From Schizochytrium sp. CCTCC M209059 (taxonomy: Eukaryota > Sar > Bigyra > Thraustochytrida > Thraustochytriidae), in NCBI GenBank assembly GCA_000818945.1, contig KN805374.1, forward strand, positions 942,848 through 1,006,847: a stretch of 64,000 bases of DNA, read 5' to 3'. Positions within the stretch are counted from its first letter, which is position 1. Each line of letters begins with the position of its first letter. Shown piece by piece: positions 40,601 to 49,908 of the stretch. The position numbers and the translations under genes are program-made. A model generated the notes under the pieces. It did no database searches. It was not told the origin of the DNA and saw nothing but the letters and a program-made list of their open reading frames with translations.

Positions 40601-41490
40601 TCAGACGGTCATACGATGAGCTGCAGGTCAAGTACCCAGAATTGGACTATCCCAAGGTCCGGGATGCCCTGCAAGCGGGAGACGCGCTGCAATTTATGGC
40701 CGACACTGTGCAATGGTCGGCAGACCCGGAAGAGGCTCGTGCCGGCGAGCGCTTGGCCGTTCTTCTCGTGGACAGCAAAGAGCAACTGGATACGGCGCGG
40801 AACCTTTTCCACGCTGCACGAGAGCGCGCCGGACACGAAAAGATTGTTATTGGCATTGACGCCGAGTGGGGCGACTTACAATTCAAGAAGCGCGACCGCG
40901 AAGCACTAGATGGGGCGCCTTGCGAGGAAGACGATGCAATTGCCAACGATGTCCCCTCGTACCTATCGCTCTGGCAGGTCTCTATCGAGGACAAGTATGT
41001 TTTTCTCCTTGACCTCGAGACCCTGCTCTCGGAGCCAGGATCCGATGTGGGTCAGAGTACGCTGACGTTACTGCTCGAGCTTCTCGATGCGGAAAAAGTC
41101 ATCATGACCGGTTTCAGCGTACATGAGGATTTGGGGCGAATGCGTGCCATGTTGCAGCCAGCGCTATCGCGAACCCAGACGGCAGGCATTACAATGAACA
41201 TCGTCGACAGCCTTACGGTTGCTTCAGCTTTTTTTCCAGAAAAGGCGCGCAACTTGCTAGGGGACCCGCTGTCAATAAGTCTCGATGCCTGGACAAGGAT
41301 CTTGCTTGGCGTTCGACTCGATAAGTCGTATCAATGTAGCGAATGGTCTGTGCGGCCGCTGGCCCCAGAGCAAGTTCGATATGCTGCACTGGACGCTGTG
41401 GCGCCTGTTCGTCTCACGCGTGCAGTCCTAGGACAGGACGCTGGCGCCAGCGAGTTTGAGAAGTGGGCACGGAAAGTTAAACTTTGGTGA
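37645..41490 (+). CDS. DUF1853 domain fused to a DEDDy 3'-5' exonuclease
   Basis: 1281 aa from this Met; the start is uncertain because residues 1-195 are low complexity (poly-Ala, then poly-Thr from an AACCAC repeat). Residues about 215-540 match the bacterial DUF1853 family: RLVRDLAFAVQSAPY, LGTYFGLLIEYWL, LMHLECSIKFFC, HLVGPHLSETLLTRF, HLLPDHEKRWF and WTILPKLYWLSPLR. A helical, partly acidic region follows. Residues about 1060-1270 are an RNase D/EXD3-type exonuclease: IGIDAEWG (Asp-Glu), GFSVHEDLGRM (Asp), RYAALDAVAPVRL (Tyr-Asp). DUF1853 has no known function. The fusion suggests a nucleic-acid processing role, which is inference. The gene converges with the pseudouridine synthase. Confidence 0.82.
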   Translation: MRATSQFAFAKEREREKPSAAAAAAAAAAAATAAAGAGAGAEAGRGTTRLPSRLRPRPPQKAGGLAREALAIAWRPSLSLPSLPPGGLLPRPGSALAARAKSTTASSSSSPALPEKAADAETSARARGTNPEFEGHAARPSPVATRSSTSLSAQQGTTTKTTTTTTTTTTTTTTTTTTTTTTQHTRPVSLPTSPGGLRERYLWKLHPAVMHGIHGLDAVRRGDFDHVVNRELSGPSVRKLPPKERLVRDLAFAVQSAPYAMWAQREREPIKVCLEPVNDQTQQQQKKDEAQDSAQVVRNWLARAKERSESWVNHLQTTLEAQQHLEDFLQERKGDRGRLVLGTYFGLLIEYWLRNCKELGLTDVKSSIVVQERATVLGSLKFVWTYEGQLMHLECSIKFFCWTGDHLVGPHLSETLLTRFRFAERKLAVGHAAGHSLRSSLGIDSAILSLALIQGYVFYPLDDYLAAKRDPRLALGMNDLARKDASGITSHADHLLPDHEKRWFALDFADAAARLAGPNPYNERWTILPKLYWLSPLRVHETDCAEKFGTPLLNRETMRCIVESHYEDQALQREELERAKQDASQENGEVSSEKQHSFESSHLNGPSPLMLAQLEYNEAEDVWVETSRGFVLGPAWQSRQLLSAEATGSGVPHEPSSLDIHENKHVICRFRGAVPAQQGVEGVKSKKDKSQKARSAESCEHCASFDPSTAIEAIMVEGDPSELVRSLFLVDDVRSEVVQLKSNDHARHVVDRVSESLSQSTLGYAADHDIDDDDEDGEDEDENGKGEGSLFNAADFALRAAMAIGDQGPDCPRIQSRELRTFCRLALRASTVATAQRGDESPSDSVVAKFCRFCIARGDMELLHLMLFSGRSLQTQALTLSEEASDLVESYIRDRLVVDLVRADGSVEDTDLGNVEAAAAVGLLQAVQHRFTDEELSRMCVHLVRMRQFDAATNLVRVANVPPQTLSALYRNLLTEGRTYKRAMALRRSYDELQVKYPELDYPKVRDALQAGDALQFMADTVQWSADPEEARAGERLAVLLVDSKEQLDTARNLFHAARERAGHEKIVIGIDAEWGDLQFKKRDREALDGAPCEEDDAIANDVPSYLSLWQVSIEDKYVFLLDLETLLSEPGSDVGQSTLTLLLELLDAEKVIMTGFSVHEDLGRMRAMLQPALSRTQTAGITMNIVDSLTVASAFFPEKARNLLGDPLSISLDAWTRILLGVRLDKSYQCSEWSVRPLAPEQVRYAALDAVAPVRLTRAVLGQDAGASEFEKWARKVKLW

Positions 41491-41692
41491 AGAGGAAAGA
41501 AGAGACCGTCGTGTTCTCTATAAAGTTTTCTTTGCAAGTGGTCAGTGGTATATCATGTTAGGGTGGGTAGATTTATTTGTACAATTCGTTGACTGGCGCA
41601 AACGAAACTGCCTTTTGGCATGCTCATGTTCTCTTTCTCTGTTCTTGTTTGTCTCCTTGAGTGTCTATCATAAGTGTGTAAGCACGTGAGTC

Positions 41693-42547
41693 TCAAAAGA
41701 ACGATTCATTTGGTCGCAGCGTTCTCCATTGGCCGCGTTTGAGGTCCAGATCCACTTTGCCAACCCTTACGCGGGCGAGACCTGTCACGTCGAGGCCCAC
41801 GAGCCCGCACATGCGTCGAATCTGCCGTTTTCTGCCCTCGTGCAGAATGAAGCGCAGAACGTTGGGAACATCGGTCCGCATCACGGCGCAGGGCCAGACC
41901 GCCCGTCCGTCAAGTTGCAAATGACCATTTTGTAAGCGGTCCAACGCATTGCTAGTAATGCGTTCTGTTGGCGCAACGCGTACCAGATATTCCTTTTCAA
42001 TTTTGCGCGAAAGAAGTTTGGAAGCGACGAGGCCGCTCTGTGTGAGAACTAAAAGCCCTGTTGAATCCTTGTCTAGCCGACCGCATGGCGCGACGCCTGC
42101 GAGGTAATTTGGCTCTCGCCGAAGTGCTTCGACGATGTCGGCAGGGGCAGCGCACCTGTCGAGGTCCTCGAGAAGCCTCACGGCAGGAATCTCACTGCTG
42201 TTGTCGGGCTGTCCGGATACGATACCAATTGGCTTGTGAATTAAGAATGTCCGTTTGGCGTCGAGTTCTTCTTGACCTTGGGGGTCTACGCGCACAACAG
42301 CCTGCTCTCGGCCGTCTTCGGCGGTCGGCACGAGGGCGCCAAGAGCGACTGTCTCACCGTTAACCGTGACCAAGCCTCTCGCGATAAGGTCGTCGGCTTC
42401 TCGTCGTGAGCAAATGCCATGTTGCGCCAGCCACGAGTTTACGCGGGTGCCTGATCTTCCCGGTGCGGACCCGTTGCAGGACCCGTTGCAGAAAGCACGC
42501 GCGCCCGCCACCCGCCAGCTCGAAAGCATCGTGCTTTGCCAATGCAA
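41693..42547 (-). CDS. RluB/RluF-type pseudouridine synthase, probably organellar
   Basis: 284 aa. An S4 RNA-binding domain at about 35-80 (WLAQHGICSRREADDLIARG) precedes the RsuA-family catalytic domain. The catalytic Asp lies in GRLDKDSTGLLVLT, preceded by FLIHKPIGIVSG. The C-terminal HEGRKRQIRRMCGLVGLDV and LARVRVGKVDL are typical of RluB/RluE/RluF/RsuA enzymes, which modify single uridines in bacterial-type rRNA. A nuclear-encoded copy with an Arg/Ser/Cys-rich, acid-poor N-terminus (MLSSWRVAGARAF, an alternative start at residue 7) fits mitochondrial targeting. A TAGGCCTA palindrome lies 11 bases upstream of the ATG. Confidence 0.92.
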   Translation of the reverse strand: MHWQSTMLSSWRVAGARAFCNGSCNGSAPGRSGTRVNSWLAQHGICSRREADDLIARGLVTVNGETVALGALVPTAEDGREQAVVRVDPQGQEELDAKRTFLIHKPIGIVSGQPDNSSEIPAVRLLEDLDRCAAPADIVEALRREPNYLAGVAPCGRLDKDSTGLLVLTQSGLVASKLLSRKIEKEYLVRVAPTERITSNALDRLQNGHLQLDGRAVWPCAVMRTDVPNVLRFILHEGRKRQIRRMCGLVGLDVTGLARVRVGKVDLDLKRGQWRTLRPNESFF

Positions 42548-43236
42548 AAAAATAAAATAGGCCTAAAATCATTTTGTTTTACCATTTTATTTTACTTGAT
42601 TTGATTTTGGGGTGCACTGGAGCGAGCGCTGTGGCATCCGAGCGAGCCCAAAAACGTGCGGCTGGGAGAGGAGCACAAAGGCAAACGCAAACGCAAACGC
42701 AAACGCAAAGCAGATCTTGATTGATGGATTGCTCGATTGATCACGACGAGGTACGTGTCCTGCTGCTGCTGCTGCTGCTGGCTGTTGCTACTGCTGCGAG
42801 CATGCGAGGTGAGGCGAGGCCAGGTGAGGTGAGGCGAGGGGAGGCGAGGCGTGAGAACGCTGCGGCGAGCGAGGCGAGGGAGAGAGGTGAAGTACCCCTG
42901 TTAGAAACTCCTTCAAAGACGGAACAACCTACGTCTGCCAAGGCAACGAAGACAGGAAAAGGAATTTCGCAGGGGTTTTACTCCGTGCGTGACGAGTGGG
43001 ATTCGACGCTCCGTCATGCCCCGTTAGAACTGCGACAACCCAATCGAGATGGAAGGGAAATAGAGAGGTGGTCGAGAAAGGCGAAATTACACAATCAAGC
43101 CAGACATACTGACCACAGACATTCGGACATTATTATCTTACACAGACGATTATCATCATCCCCCATCTTCTCCGTTGTTCTCCTTACCTTTCTCTATAAC
43201 GAGAAGTGAACGAGGGCACATCAACCTTACAGCGCC
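42548..43236. other. Intergenic region
   Basis: Holds CAAACG repeats near 42680-42708, a CTG run near 42762-42780, and GAGGC/GAGGT repeats near 42810-42850. One plus-strand frame (42721-43209) begins with a Leu run but has no family match and is not called. Confidence 0.4.
42558..42565. promoter_or_regulatory. TAGGCCTA palindrome next to the pseudouridine synthase start
   Basis: Exact 8-base palindrome 11 bases upstream of the ATG at 42547 (minus strand), in an A/T-rich leader. The same motif lies upstream of the sulfotransferase-like gene and SCO1. Confidence 0.35.
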
Positions 43237-45075
43237 CTAGGAGACAGCGTCGCAGATTTCGTGAAGCGTCTCGTTCCGAAAGGGTGTGCGCAAAGCCTCG
43301 ATCAAAGTTGAGGCCAGAGATTCCAAAAAGTCTTCTCGTGAAGTTATCTCTTGAGCGTCTACGTCGATGACGAGGGCCACGGTGAGATCTCCTTCCTGGG
43401 GATCTTCAGCACCGACTTCGTCACCTAAACCAGACAACGGGCCTTGCAAGTTGAACATAAAGCCCGAAGCCTCGCTTGTCGTAGCGTTACCTTGGAGGGC
43501 GCTCAGCACCTGTGCTTGTAGATCTTGCGTTGTGTTCTCATTGCGAAGCGCTTCGTCACACCAGATTGGCCTGTCCTTTTCCAGTTCGATTGTGGGGGCA
43601 TGTGTCGTCGGTCTTGCCGTCGGGTAAGCTGTCGGCCAGGATCTACCGCAGTCGCAATATCCCCACTGCTCGCGCGTTGCAGGGTCGCTCTTGCTATAAT
43701 CTTGAATGGTTGGACACCAATAAACCCTGTATAAGACTGGAGGCGTGCCCGGTGGCGCGGTGGTCTCATTGCCCCAGTAGGGCGTTGCGTCTTCAACATC
43801 CACGCATGAAGCGTAGGTCCTTCCTTGAAATGTAAATGGAAATGCGCAGGACGAACCGTATGACACCCAGCCACCATCGGTTGTGCACAATGGAGTCGAC
43901 GTGTCGGCATCCGAGGGTTCAATGACGACTGAAGAAGCTTGAAGCGAAGAGTTCTGTAGAGCCTCGGAGACCCCCTCCTGCAGGCTTTTCGTTACGGCGA
44001 GGGATGCGCTGCGCAGATTTTCGGACGCCTGCGCCACAATGTTGACGTATGTGACGTTGACAATGGCGCGACACCGGCCCTCGTTGACGCACAAGGTGTT
44101 TTGCATACAGTCGCTGTCGAGCTCGCACATTTCTCCTTCCACGCACGGATCACACGCCTGGCCTCCACAGTCGACATCTGTCTCATCGTTATCCTGAATG
44201 CCATTGTTTGAGCAAGCAATCGTCGGGGACATTGTCGGGGCTGTTGTTGTTGGTACATGTGTTGATGATGGCGAAGGTGTTTCTGGTGTTATTGGTGTTG
44301 ATGATGGCGAAGGTGTTTCTGGTGTTATTGGTGTTAATGATGGCGAAGGTGTTTCTGATGATATTGGTGTTACTGGTGCCTCCGTAATTGGTGCGCTCGC
44401 CGGCGCTGATGAAATAGGCGCAAAAGTCGGTGCTCCCGTCGTCGGGGCCTGCGATGTCGGCTCGAGCGTCGGAACTTGCGTTGGAGCTGACGTGGGCGAC
44501 GCCGTGGGCGCCCGTGTCGTGGGTTCCCGTGTTGGGTGCGCTGTTGGCATGGGCGTGGTCGGCGACGGCGTAGGCCAACTAAAGTCATCGCCTTCACATG
44601 AACAATATCCCCAAGTTGGACGAAATGAAGCGTCGACGTTGGAATAGAACGATCCTGTTGGGCACCAATAGTCCAAGTTGGTTCCTGATCGATTCGGCTT
44701 GCGAATGTCTTCTTCGCTCCCATTTGTCACTTCAAAAGGCTGGTGAGGAAGCTGAATTGGAGCACAGGCTTGAAAAGCCTTGCCGACCAGAATACTTGTC
44801 CCTTCGTTCTCGACGCGACTTTGCACATAAAATGGGAGCGTGCACAGCGTATCTTCGCTTGTGGTTCCGCCGACAGCATAACACTCGACAGCGCGCGCAA
44901 CGGGAGCGTAGACCAAGACGACGAGGGCCACAAGACATCGTGCACGCGGTGTTGCTCTTGCTGCCCCCGAGCCTCTCGCTCGTGGCCGTGACAGTGGTCG
45001 AGCTTCTGCCATTGCAGCTCCTCGTTCTGTATGCATCTTGCGCGCAAGGGCCTTGCGAGCGTGGCTGTCACGCAT
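43237..45075 (-). CDS. Secreted FN2/mucin-like surface protein
   Basis: 612 aa from the first Met, with later Mets possible before the signal peptide. The signal core is CLVALVVLVYAPVARA near residue 45. A first fibronectin type II-like module (CTLPFYVQ...YWCPTG...WGYCSC) is followed by a Pro/Thr/Ser stalk (about 170-285) with PTxxPT repeats and three 12-residue tandem repeats. A Cys-rich module comes next (NGIQDNDETDVDCGGQACDP). A second FN2-like module lies near 410-480 (CAFPFTFQGRTYASC, WGYCDC). The C-terminal domain has no transmembrane helix or clear GPI signal, so the protein is secreted or wall-bound. FN2 modules bind collagen-like or glycan ligands in animals; here the ligand is unknown. 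Confidence 0.8.
   Translation of the reverse strand: MRDSHARKALARKMHTERGAAMAEARPLSRPRARGSGAARATPRARCLVALVVLVYAPVARAVECYAVGGTTSEDTLCTLPFYVQSRVENEGTSILVGKAFQACAPIQLPHQPFEVTNGSEEDIRKPNRSGTNLDYWCPTGSFYSNVDASFRPTWGYCSCEGDDFSWPTPSPTTPMPTAHPTREPTTRAPTASPTSAPTQVPTLEPTSQAPTTGAPTFAPISSAPASAPITEAPVTPISSETPSPSLTPITPETPSPSSTPITPETPSPSSTHVPTTTAPTMSPTIACSNNGIQDNDETDVDCGGQACDPCVEGEMCELDSDCMQNTLCVNEGRCRAIVNVTYVNIVAQASENLRSASLAVTKSLQEGVSEALQNSSLQASSVVIEPSDADTSTPLCTTDGGWVSYGSSCAFPFTFQGRTYASCVDVEDATPYWGNETTAPPGTPPVLYRVYWCPTIQDYSKSDPATREQWGYCDCGRSWPTAYPTARPTTHAPTIELEKDRPIWCDEALRNENTTQDLQAQVLSALQGNATTSEASGFMFNLQGPLSGLGDEVGAEDPQEGDLTVALVIDVDAQEITSREDFLESLASTLIEALRTPFRNETLHEICDAVS
44261..44368. repeat. 36-bp in-frame tandem repeat, three copies
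   Basis: Three 36-base units inside the mucin stalk of the FN2 protein, encoding a repeated 12-residue TPSPSxTPITPE-type block. Copies 1 and 2 are identical over nearly the full unit; copy 3 differs in a few bases. Confidence 0.95.
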
Positions 45076-45558
45076 TCATCCACAGGCGGGCGCTTGGCAG
45101 CACCGCAGCGAGCTCTCGCAGCTGCACTTTATTTTTGTCCGTGTGGTCCAAAGCTTGAGAGCGGCTCTAGATTCCCCCTCACCTCAGGCTGGCTGGGTCA
45201 TAAACCCGTTACGCACTCGAGCGAGCCATTTGCGCGCAGTCAAGTTACCCATCCCATCCTCGTCCCTGGGCTCGTGCGCTCTCAAGGCATAAAAACGCAG
45301 CAGCTGCAGCTTCGCTGGCCGCGCACGTGCGCCACGTAGCTGTCTGCCCTGTCCCTGCTACTCTGCACGTGCACCCTTTTGATCATGGTGCTGGTATTCC
45401 TTTCCTGAAGAAAGCATCGCCATGGCCGCAGAAAAACATGAAGCCTGTCTAACGACGACGGCCAAGTTGACTGACTGCTCTCAAAAGCGCAGAACGAGCA
45501 AAACAGCAGCAGAGCGCTTTGCTCGAGAGCGCCGTGGACGTGTACCACGACGTCTACG
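45076..45558. other. Divergent intergenic region
   Basis: Spacer between the minus-strand surface protein and the plus-strand RPA-interacting-protein homologue. No repeat or gene recognised. In-frame Mets for the downstream gene may lie within it. Confidence 0.4.
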
Positions 45559-45565
45559 ATGCAGC

Positions 45566-45598
<33 letters not shown>

Positions 45599-46341
45599 CC
45601 GGATGGACAAGCACGGCAATGGCGAGCGCGTGGGGCGCGAACTCCGGACAGATCGCGAGCGGGAAGGATTCGCCCTGGAGCGGCGCGCACGCCGGCGTCA
45701 TGACTCCTGCAGGCTCGACGGCGACCGCCGCGCGAGACTCGCGTCGCGAGAGACTGGCGCAGCGGTGCAAGGACAGGCTGAAAAGCGCGCGTAGAGACCG
45801 TCTTCGCACCCATCGAGTTCGAACACTGGCGGAACAGGTTATTCGCGAGGAGATTGGTGCTCTCGAGGAACCTCTGTGCGAGGAAGACCTTCTCCGCCTG
45901 GAGAAGGAGGTCCTTGCGGAGCTCTATGCGGACGAAGAGCGCGCTCTTCGTGAACTTGAGGCCGAAGATCGCGCACGTGCACGGGAGCTTGAACACTATG
46001 CCCGGCAAGAGGAGGCGATGAGCTCGCCGCATGAGCAACAGCAGCGGTCAATACAGACGGCCTCCTCTGCGCAACTTTTGTGTCCGGTCTGCATGTGCGC
46101 GCACCTACATTTGCGCGGTACTGTGTTTCATTGTGACTGTGGATTTCGTCTAGATGCCAAGAATGAATGCGTCTCGCTTGAACAGTTGCGGCAGCGTCTG
46201 GCACACGCCATGGAATCTCACGCAATGCAAGCTCCACCTTGCGGCCACCAGCCGCAGTTCTCTCTGAAACGCCACCTTGCCGGCATCGAGCTCTTGGTCA
46301 TGGAATGCCAGGGCTGCGCGTGTTTTCATGTGGTACTCTAG
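45559..46341 (+). CDS. RPA-interacting protein homologue (RPAIN-like)
   Basis: 260 aa; a Gly-run start, then a basic helical segment (RERLAQRCKDRLKSARRDRL). Next comes an acidic coiled-coil-like region (EEDLLRLEKEVLAELYADEERAL). The C-terminal zinc domain has four Cys pairs: LCPVCMCAH, HCDCGFRLD, PPCGHQPQF and ECQGCACF. This order of basic helix, acidic helix and C-terminal Cys-rich domain is that of RPAIN/RIP, which carries the single-stranded DNA-binding RPA complex into the nucleus. The Met at residue 21 (MASAWGANSG) is an alternative start. Assignment rests on architecture and the Cys pattern. Confidence 0.78.
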
Positions 46342-46480
46342 TCGTTTTGTCTAATATCTTTGGAAATTTATTACGTAGAAACAAGTTCATCCGTATGTGA
46401 GAATACATCAAAAGTCCGAAAAGAAAAACAAAGAAAGCAAAAGCTCGCAGATATTTTTTTTCCTTCTAAGGGTGGTAAGC

Positions 46481-46797
46481 TCAGCGCCACCAATACAGAA
46501 AGAAGGAAGCCAGAAGGATGACGGTGACGAAAATTTTGATGATGAAACTTCGCTCCTTGGAGAGATTGTTGTAGTACTTGAGAAGCTCGTTTTGACCAGC
46601 TTCGACCTCGACACCAGCCATGTCAAGATTCTCGTCGATACGGTCAACCATTTCGCCTTGCTCAGCAACGAGCGAGGCGACGCGACCGAACACTTGGCTT
46701 GCCTCTGCGAGCATGGATTCGACGTTGCGCATCTCCATCGCGCGCTGACGCTGTATCATGGCCGAACGATCGTATACGGAGCGCTGACGCTGACCAA

Positions 46798-46829
<32 letters not shown>

Positions 46830-47647
46830 ATCGCGTCCTGCGATTCATTTGCGCTTGAGGAAATCATGTGCGGGGCATACGGGTTCGAGGGAGCGAACGA
46901 AGACGAAGGCGCGGGAGGAGGAGGCGGCGGCGTTGAAGGAGCTGGTGCGCTATGGCCCGCACCGCGGCGTCGCATGCCGGATGCACCGACCGGGGCCGGA
47001 CTTGCAATGCCTGGCGGGCTCGGACTCGCTGGTCCGCCAAGTCTTCCGGCCCGGGGGTCAGCAGCACTTTGAAGACGCGCCTGCGCCGGATTGTATACAG
47101 ATGGTTTAGGCGCGGAGAGCTGGACGCGCGCAGCGCCAAACTGGCGCGTCTGCTCGGCCTGTCGCGTACTGAGGGCCTTGGTTCGCGCTTCAAGGCAGTC
47201 CTGGAACGTCTTGCCGATGGCGCGGAACTTGTGCTGTAGCGTGTCGAGAATAATGGCAAAGTGTTGTTTGAGTTGCTTCGAGGCACTATTTTCGACAATG
47301 GCTTTAAGGCTATGAATGCCTTTGAGAATTGCGTCCATTTTACGCTTAATTTCGTCGCTGCTGCGAGCGAGCGCTACGCCCGTGTCTTCGTAGAGACTTC
47401 GCTTTTGGGAGTCTCGTGTGAATTTGGTGACTTGCAAAGAAAGCGCATCGAGTTCCTTGGCCAGGAATGTCGATCCGTTCACAAACGCTTGTCGTTGCTT
47501 CACCTGTCGTGGGTTCTCGCGTTGCTGCTGCTGTCGTTGTTGTTGCTGCAGCTGCTGCTGTCTTTTCTCTTGAAGTTTGGGGTCGCCGCTTAGCAGGGTT
47601 TCGAAGCGTCGCGCTGCGGACGCGAGCTCGGCTGATCGGTCGAGCAT
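46481..47647 (-). CDS. SED5: Qa-SNARE, syntaxin-5/Sed5 type
   Basis: 388 aa. It starts MLDRSAELASAARRFE, close to the Sed5/syntaxin-5 N-terminus that binds Sly1. Residues about 55-165 are the helical Habc-type region (VNGSTFLAKELDAL). A long Pro/Ala/Gln-rich linker (about 180-290, with a CAG-encoded Gln run) separates it from the SNARE helix at about 300-362. The ionic-layer Gln lies in VAEQGEMVDRIDENLD. The helix is followed by a tail-anchor TM (FIIKIFVTVILLASFFLYWW) at the extreme C-terminus. Sed5 drives ER-Golgi and intra-Golgi fusion. The Gln/Pro-rich linker is longer than usual. Full length is in one exon. Confidence 0.9.
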
Positions 47648-48478
47648 CGTGTCTCTTGTCTATCACTCTACTCTGGGCACGCCCTCTCGTGCGCTGCGCG
47701 TTTGCGCTCGCCGCGCTTGCCCCGCGAGCTTGACGTGGCGAGGCGTTGCGTTGGCCACGTCAAGGGCTCCCTGCCCGAGTCCTTCTGACCTCTCCGAGGA
47801 TGGCGAGTCGAGGTTCCGAGCCGCGAGCGCCAGGGCCCCTGGCGCCTCTTCGCCAGCGGCGGCTCGCGCTTTCCAGACACGCAAGCGCGCGGCAGCGCAG
47901 CGGCCCGAGGCACCGCGGCGTCGCCGACTTTGTTCTCTTGTGCTCTCGTCAATCAAGGCTCTCGTCTGCTATCGTCGGGTATCGCTAGCGAAGGCTGCGC
48001 GGGAGGGACGTCCTCGCGGTGTAGGCTTACAGTAAATGAAATGTAGACGTGCAGGGCTCCTCAAGAACACTCACTTGCTCGCTCTCTGGTTGCCAGTCTG
48101 CCTGCTTGAGAGATGCCGTGCTCTGGGCGTGGCTTATGAGCTTTTGTTTTTTGTTTTTTCCCTGCAAAGATGAAACTTGGGCACAGCACGCCTTGAGCGA
48201 GAGCTACCGCAGAACGCAAGCTCATAGTTTTGCCAGCGAGATCCTATGTAGGAAATACGTCCCGCGTCACATGCCGAGCTTGAAGTCAGCGTCATGCTTC
48301 TCTTCCCCTTGCGCGCAAAATGCACGCTCTGCTCATGCTTAGCTTGAGGCTTGGTCGCTAGCCTGGCCTGCTCAGGTCCCTTTGATTACTAGTGAGTGAG
48401 TGACCTGGGCTTTGAGAGCGAAGCGAGCACTGGCAGAGCAGGAACGGTGGCGCGCGTGAACCCGTCGCAACGAAGACC
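47648..48478. other. Divergent promoter region of the SNARE and MYND genes
   Basis: GC-rich near 47700-47900, otherwise unremarkable. No gene supported. Confidence 0.4.
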
Positions 48479-49282
48479 ATGACGACGGCGCAGGGAGCGG
48501 AGCTCGTTCGGCAGCTGGAGAAGGCGCCGTGGGGCGCAGAGCCGCAGTGGCACTTTGAGGACAACCTCAAGTATGACGTAGGCGGTGCCGATGCAGCGGC
48601 GACGAGTGGTCTGCGCTGCGCGAACCACACGTGCAGTAGGGCCGGGGCGGAAGCCGCGACGGAGGGCGACGAGGAGGAGCCTGCCATGAAAAAGAAGCAA
48701 ATGAGGTGCGCCGCGTGCCAAACGTGCTACTGCTCCCGCGAGTGCCAGGTCAAAAGCTGGAAGACGGGCCACAAGCGCGAGTGCCCGGTGGTGGCAGCCT
48801 TCAAGGCGGGGACGCCAACAGCAGAGCAGACCCACACGGTGGTGGAAGACATGCTGAGGCGAATTCGAATGTACATGTGTCCCTTTGCTGCAGGTTTCTC
48901 CCTGCTACACGGAAAAGGTTTTGTATTGCTCCGGTCTAATTCGACGTTGCAACAATGGGTATACGAGTTTCCCATGGATGCAGAAGGCCAGCCCTTGCGT
49001 CGCAGTGTGCAGCTGCAGTACTTGACTTTGGGCGAGTTTGACGGCCTTGCATTCGAAGACGATTTCGAGCTCGCGGCGGTCCGGCCAAAGCTCGAGGAGG
49101 CGCTCGAGGCCTACGAGGTGCAAACGCAAGTCGTGGTGGTCATTGTACTCAAGTGTGGTTTCTTTGCTTGCGTGACAATTCCTATGGTGCCCGAGTTTGC
49201 CATCGGCAAGCAGCTCGCTGCCATGTACAAGTACGTCGAGATGGAAGGTCCTCTGCAACTGAACGTGGACGACTCCGACTAA
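48479..49282 (+). CDS. MYND zinc-finger protein
   Basis: 267 aa. Residues about 42-103 form a MYND finger: CANHTC, then after an acidic insertion CAACQTCYCSRECQ, then KSWKTGHKREC. The eight metal ligands are C-C, C-C, C-C and H-C; the insertion of about 25 residues between the first two Cys pairs is unusual. The rest is a mixed alpha/beta domain of about 160 residues with no recognised fold. MYND fingers usually bind short Pro-rich motifs in partner proteins. No SET domain is seen, so a methyltransferase of the SMYD type is excluded. Function unknown. Confidence 0.82.
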   Translation: MTTAQGAELVRQLEKAPWGAEPQWHFEDNLKYDVGGADAAATSGLRCANHTCSRAGAEAATEGDEEEPAMKKKQMRCAACQTCYCSRECQVKSWKTGHKRECPVVAAFKAGTPTAEQTHTVVEDMLRRIRMYMCPFAAGFSLLHGKGFVLLRSNSTLQQWVYEFPMDAEGQPLRRSVQLQYLTLGEFDGLAFEDDFELAAVRPKLEEALEAYEVQTQVVVVIVLKCGFFACVTIPMVPEFAIGKQLAAMYKYVEMEGPLQLNVDDSD

Positions 49283-49908
49283 AGCAAGAAAAAGCACGCA
49301 CGCTAGCTATTTGTCTTGTTCTTAGTTGTTTTGAAAACCCTATCGATATTTTTTTTCAAAATTGGAGACATGCATGACGGAAAGGGGGAAACCAAGGCCA
49401 CGATTCATGTACTTTCATTTCTCGTAAAACTTTTTCTCCTTTATATTAGGAACGTGCGCGTCCGTGCTGTGCCTCTGTGCCTCTGTGTAAGTGTGTGCGT
49501 GTGTGCCTGCAGATGTACTTGCATGCCTTTGCCAGTCTGCGCGCAAAGTGCAAATTTAAATTTGATGGCGACCAAGGAGTAAAAGAAGAGATCTATCCCG
49601 ACCACGCTGCCCCGTGACACCCACCACATCTGTGTGCATAGTAGAGTTAAGAGATGCCGCAGGGATGAAAGCTTGCAAGCCTGCACGTGCCGATACTCTC
49701 AACTCGTTTGCCCTATTCTTGCCGTCGAGATTCTCCCCAGCAGAAAGGAAGACGGGCGGTGGTGAACCAGGGATAAAGGCGAGAAGGAAAAACGTAGGGG
49801 GAGACGGGAGATGGTGAAGGGTGGCCGAAAATGCACGATGAACGGCAAGCGAAGAAATCCAATGGACGTGTTCCATCGACTGTAGCTAGCATTCGCATCC
49901 TCGATGGA
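49283..49908. other. Convergent 3' region
   Basis: GTGCCTCTGT-type repeats near 49470-49505. Convergent spacer between the MYND and DCN1-like genes; no gene. Confidence 0.4.

Noticed and set aside
42721..43209. 162-residue frame with a Leu-run start
   Set aside because: The Leu run comes from a CTG repeat and the following part from GAGGC repeats; no domain.
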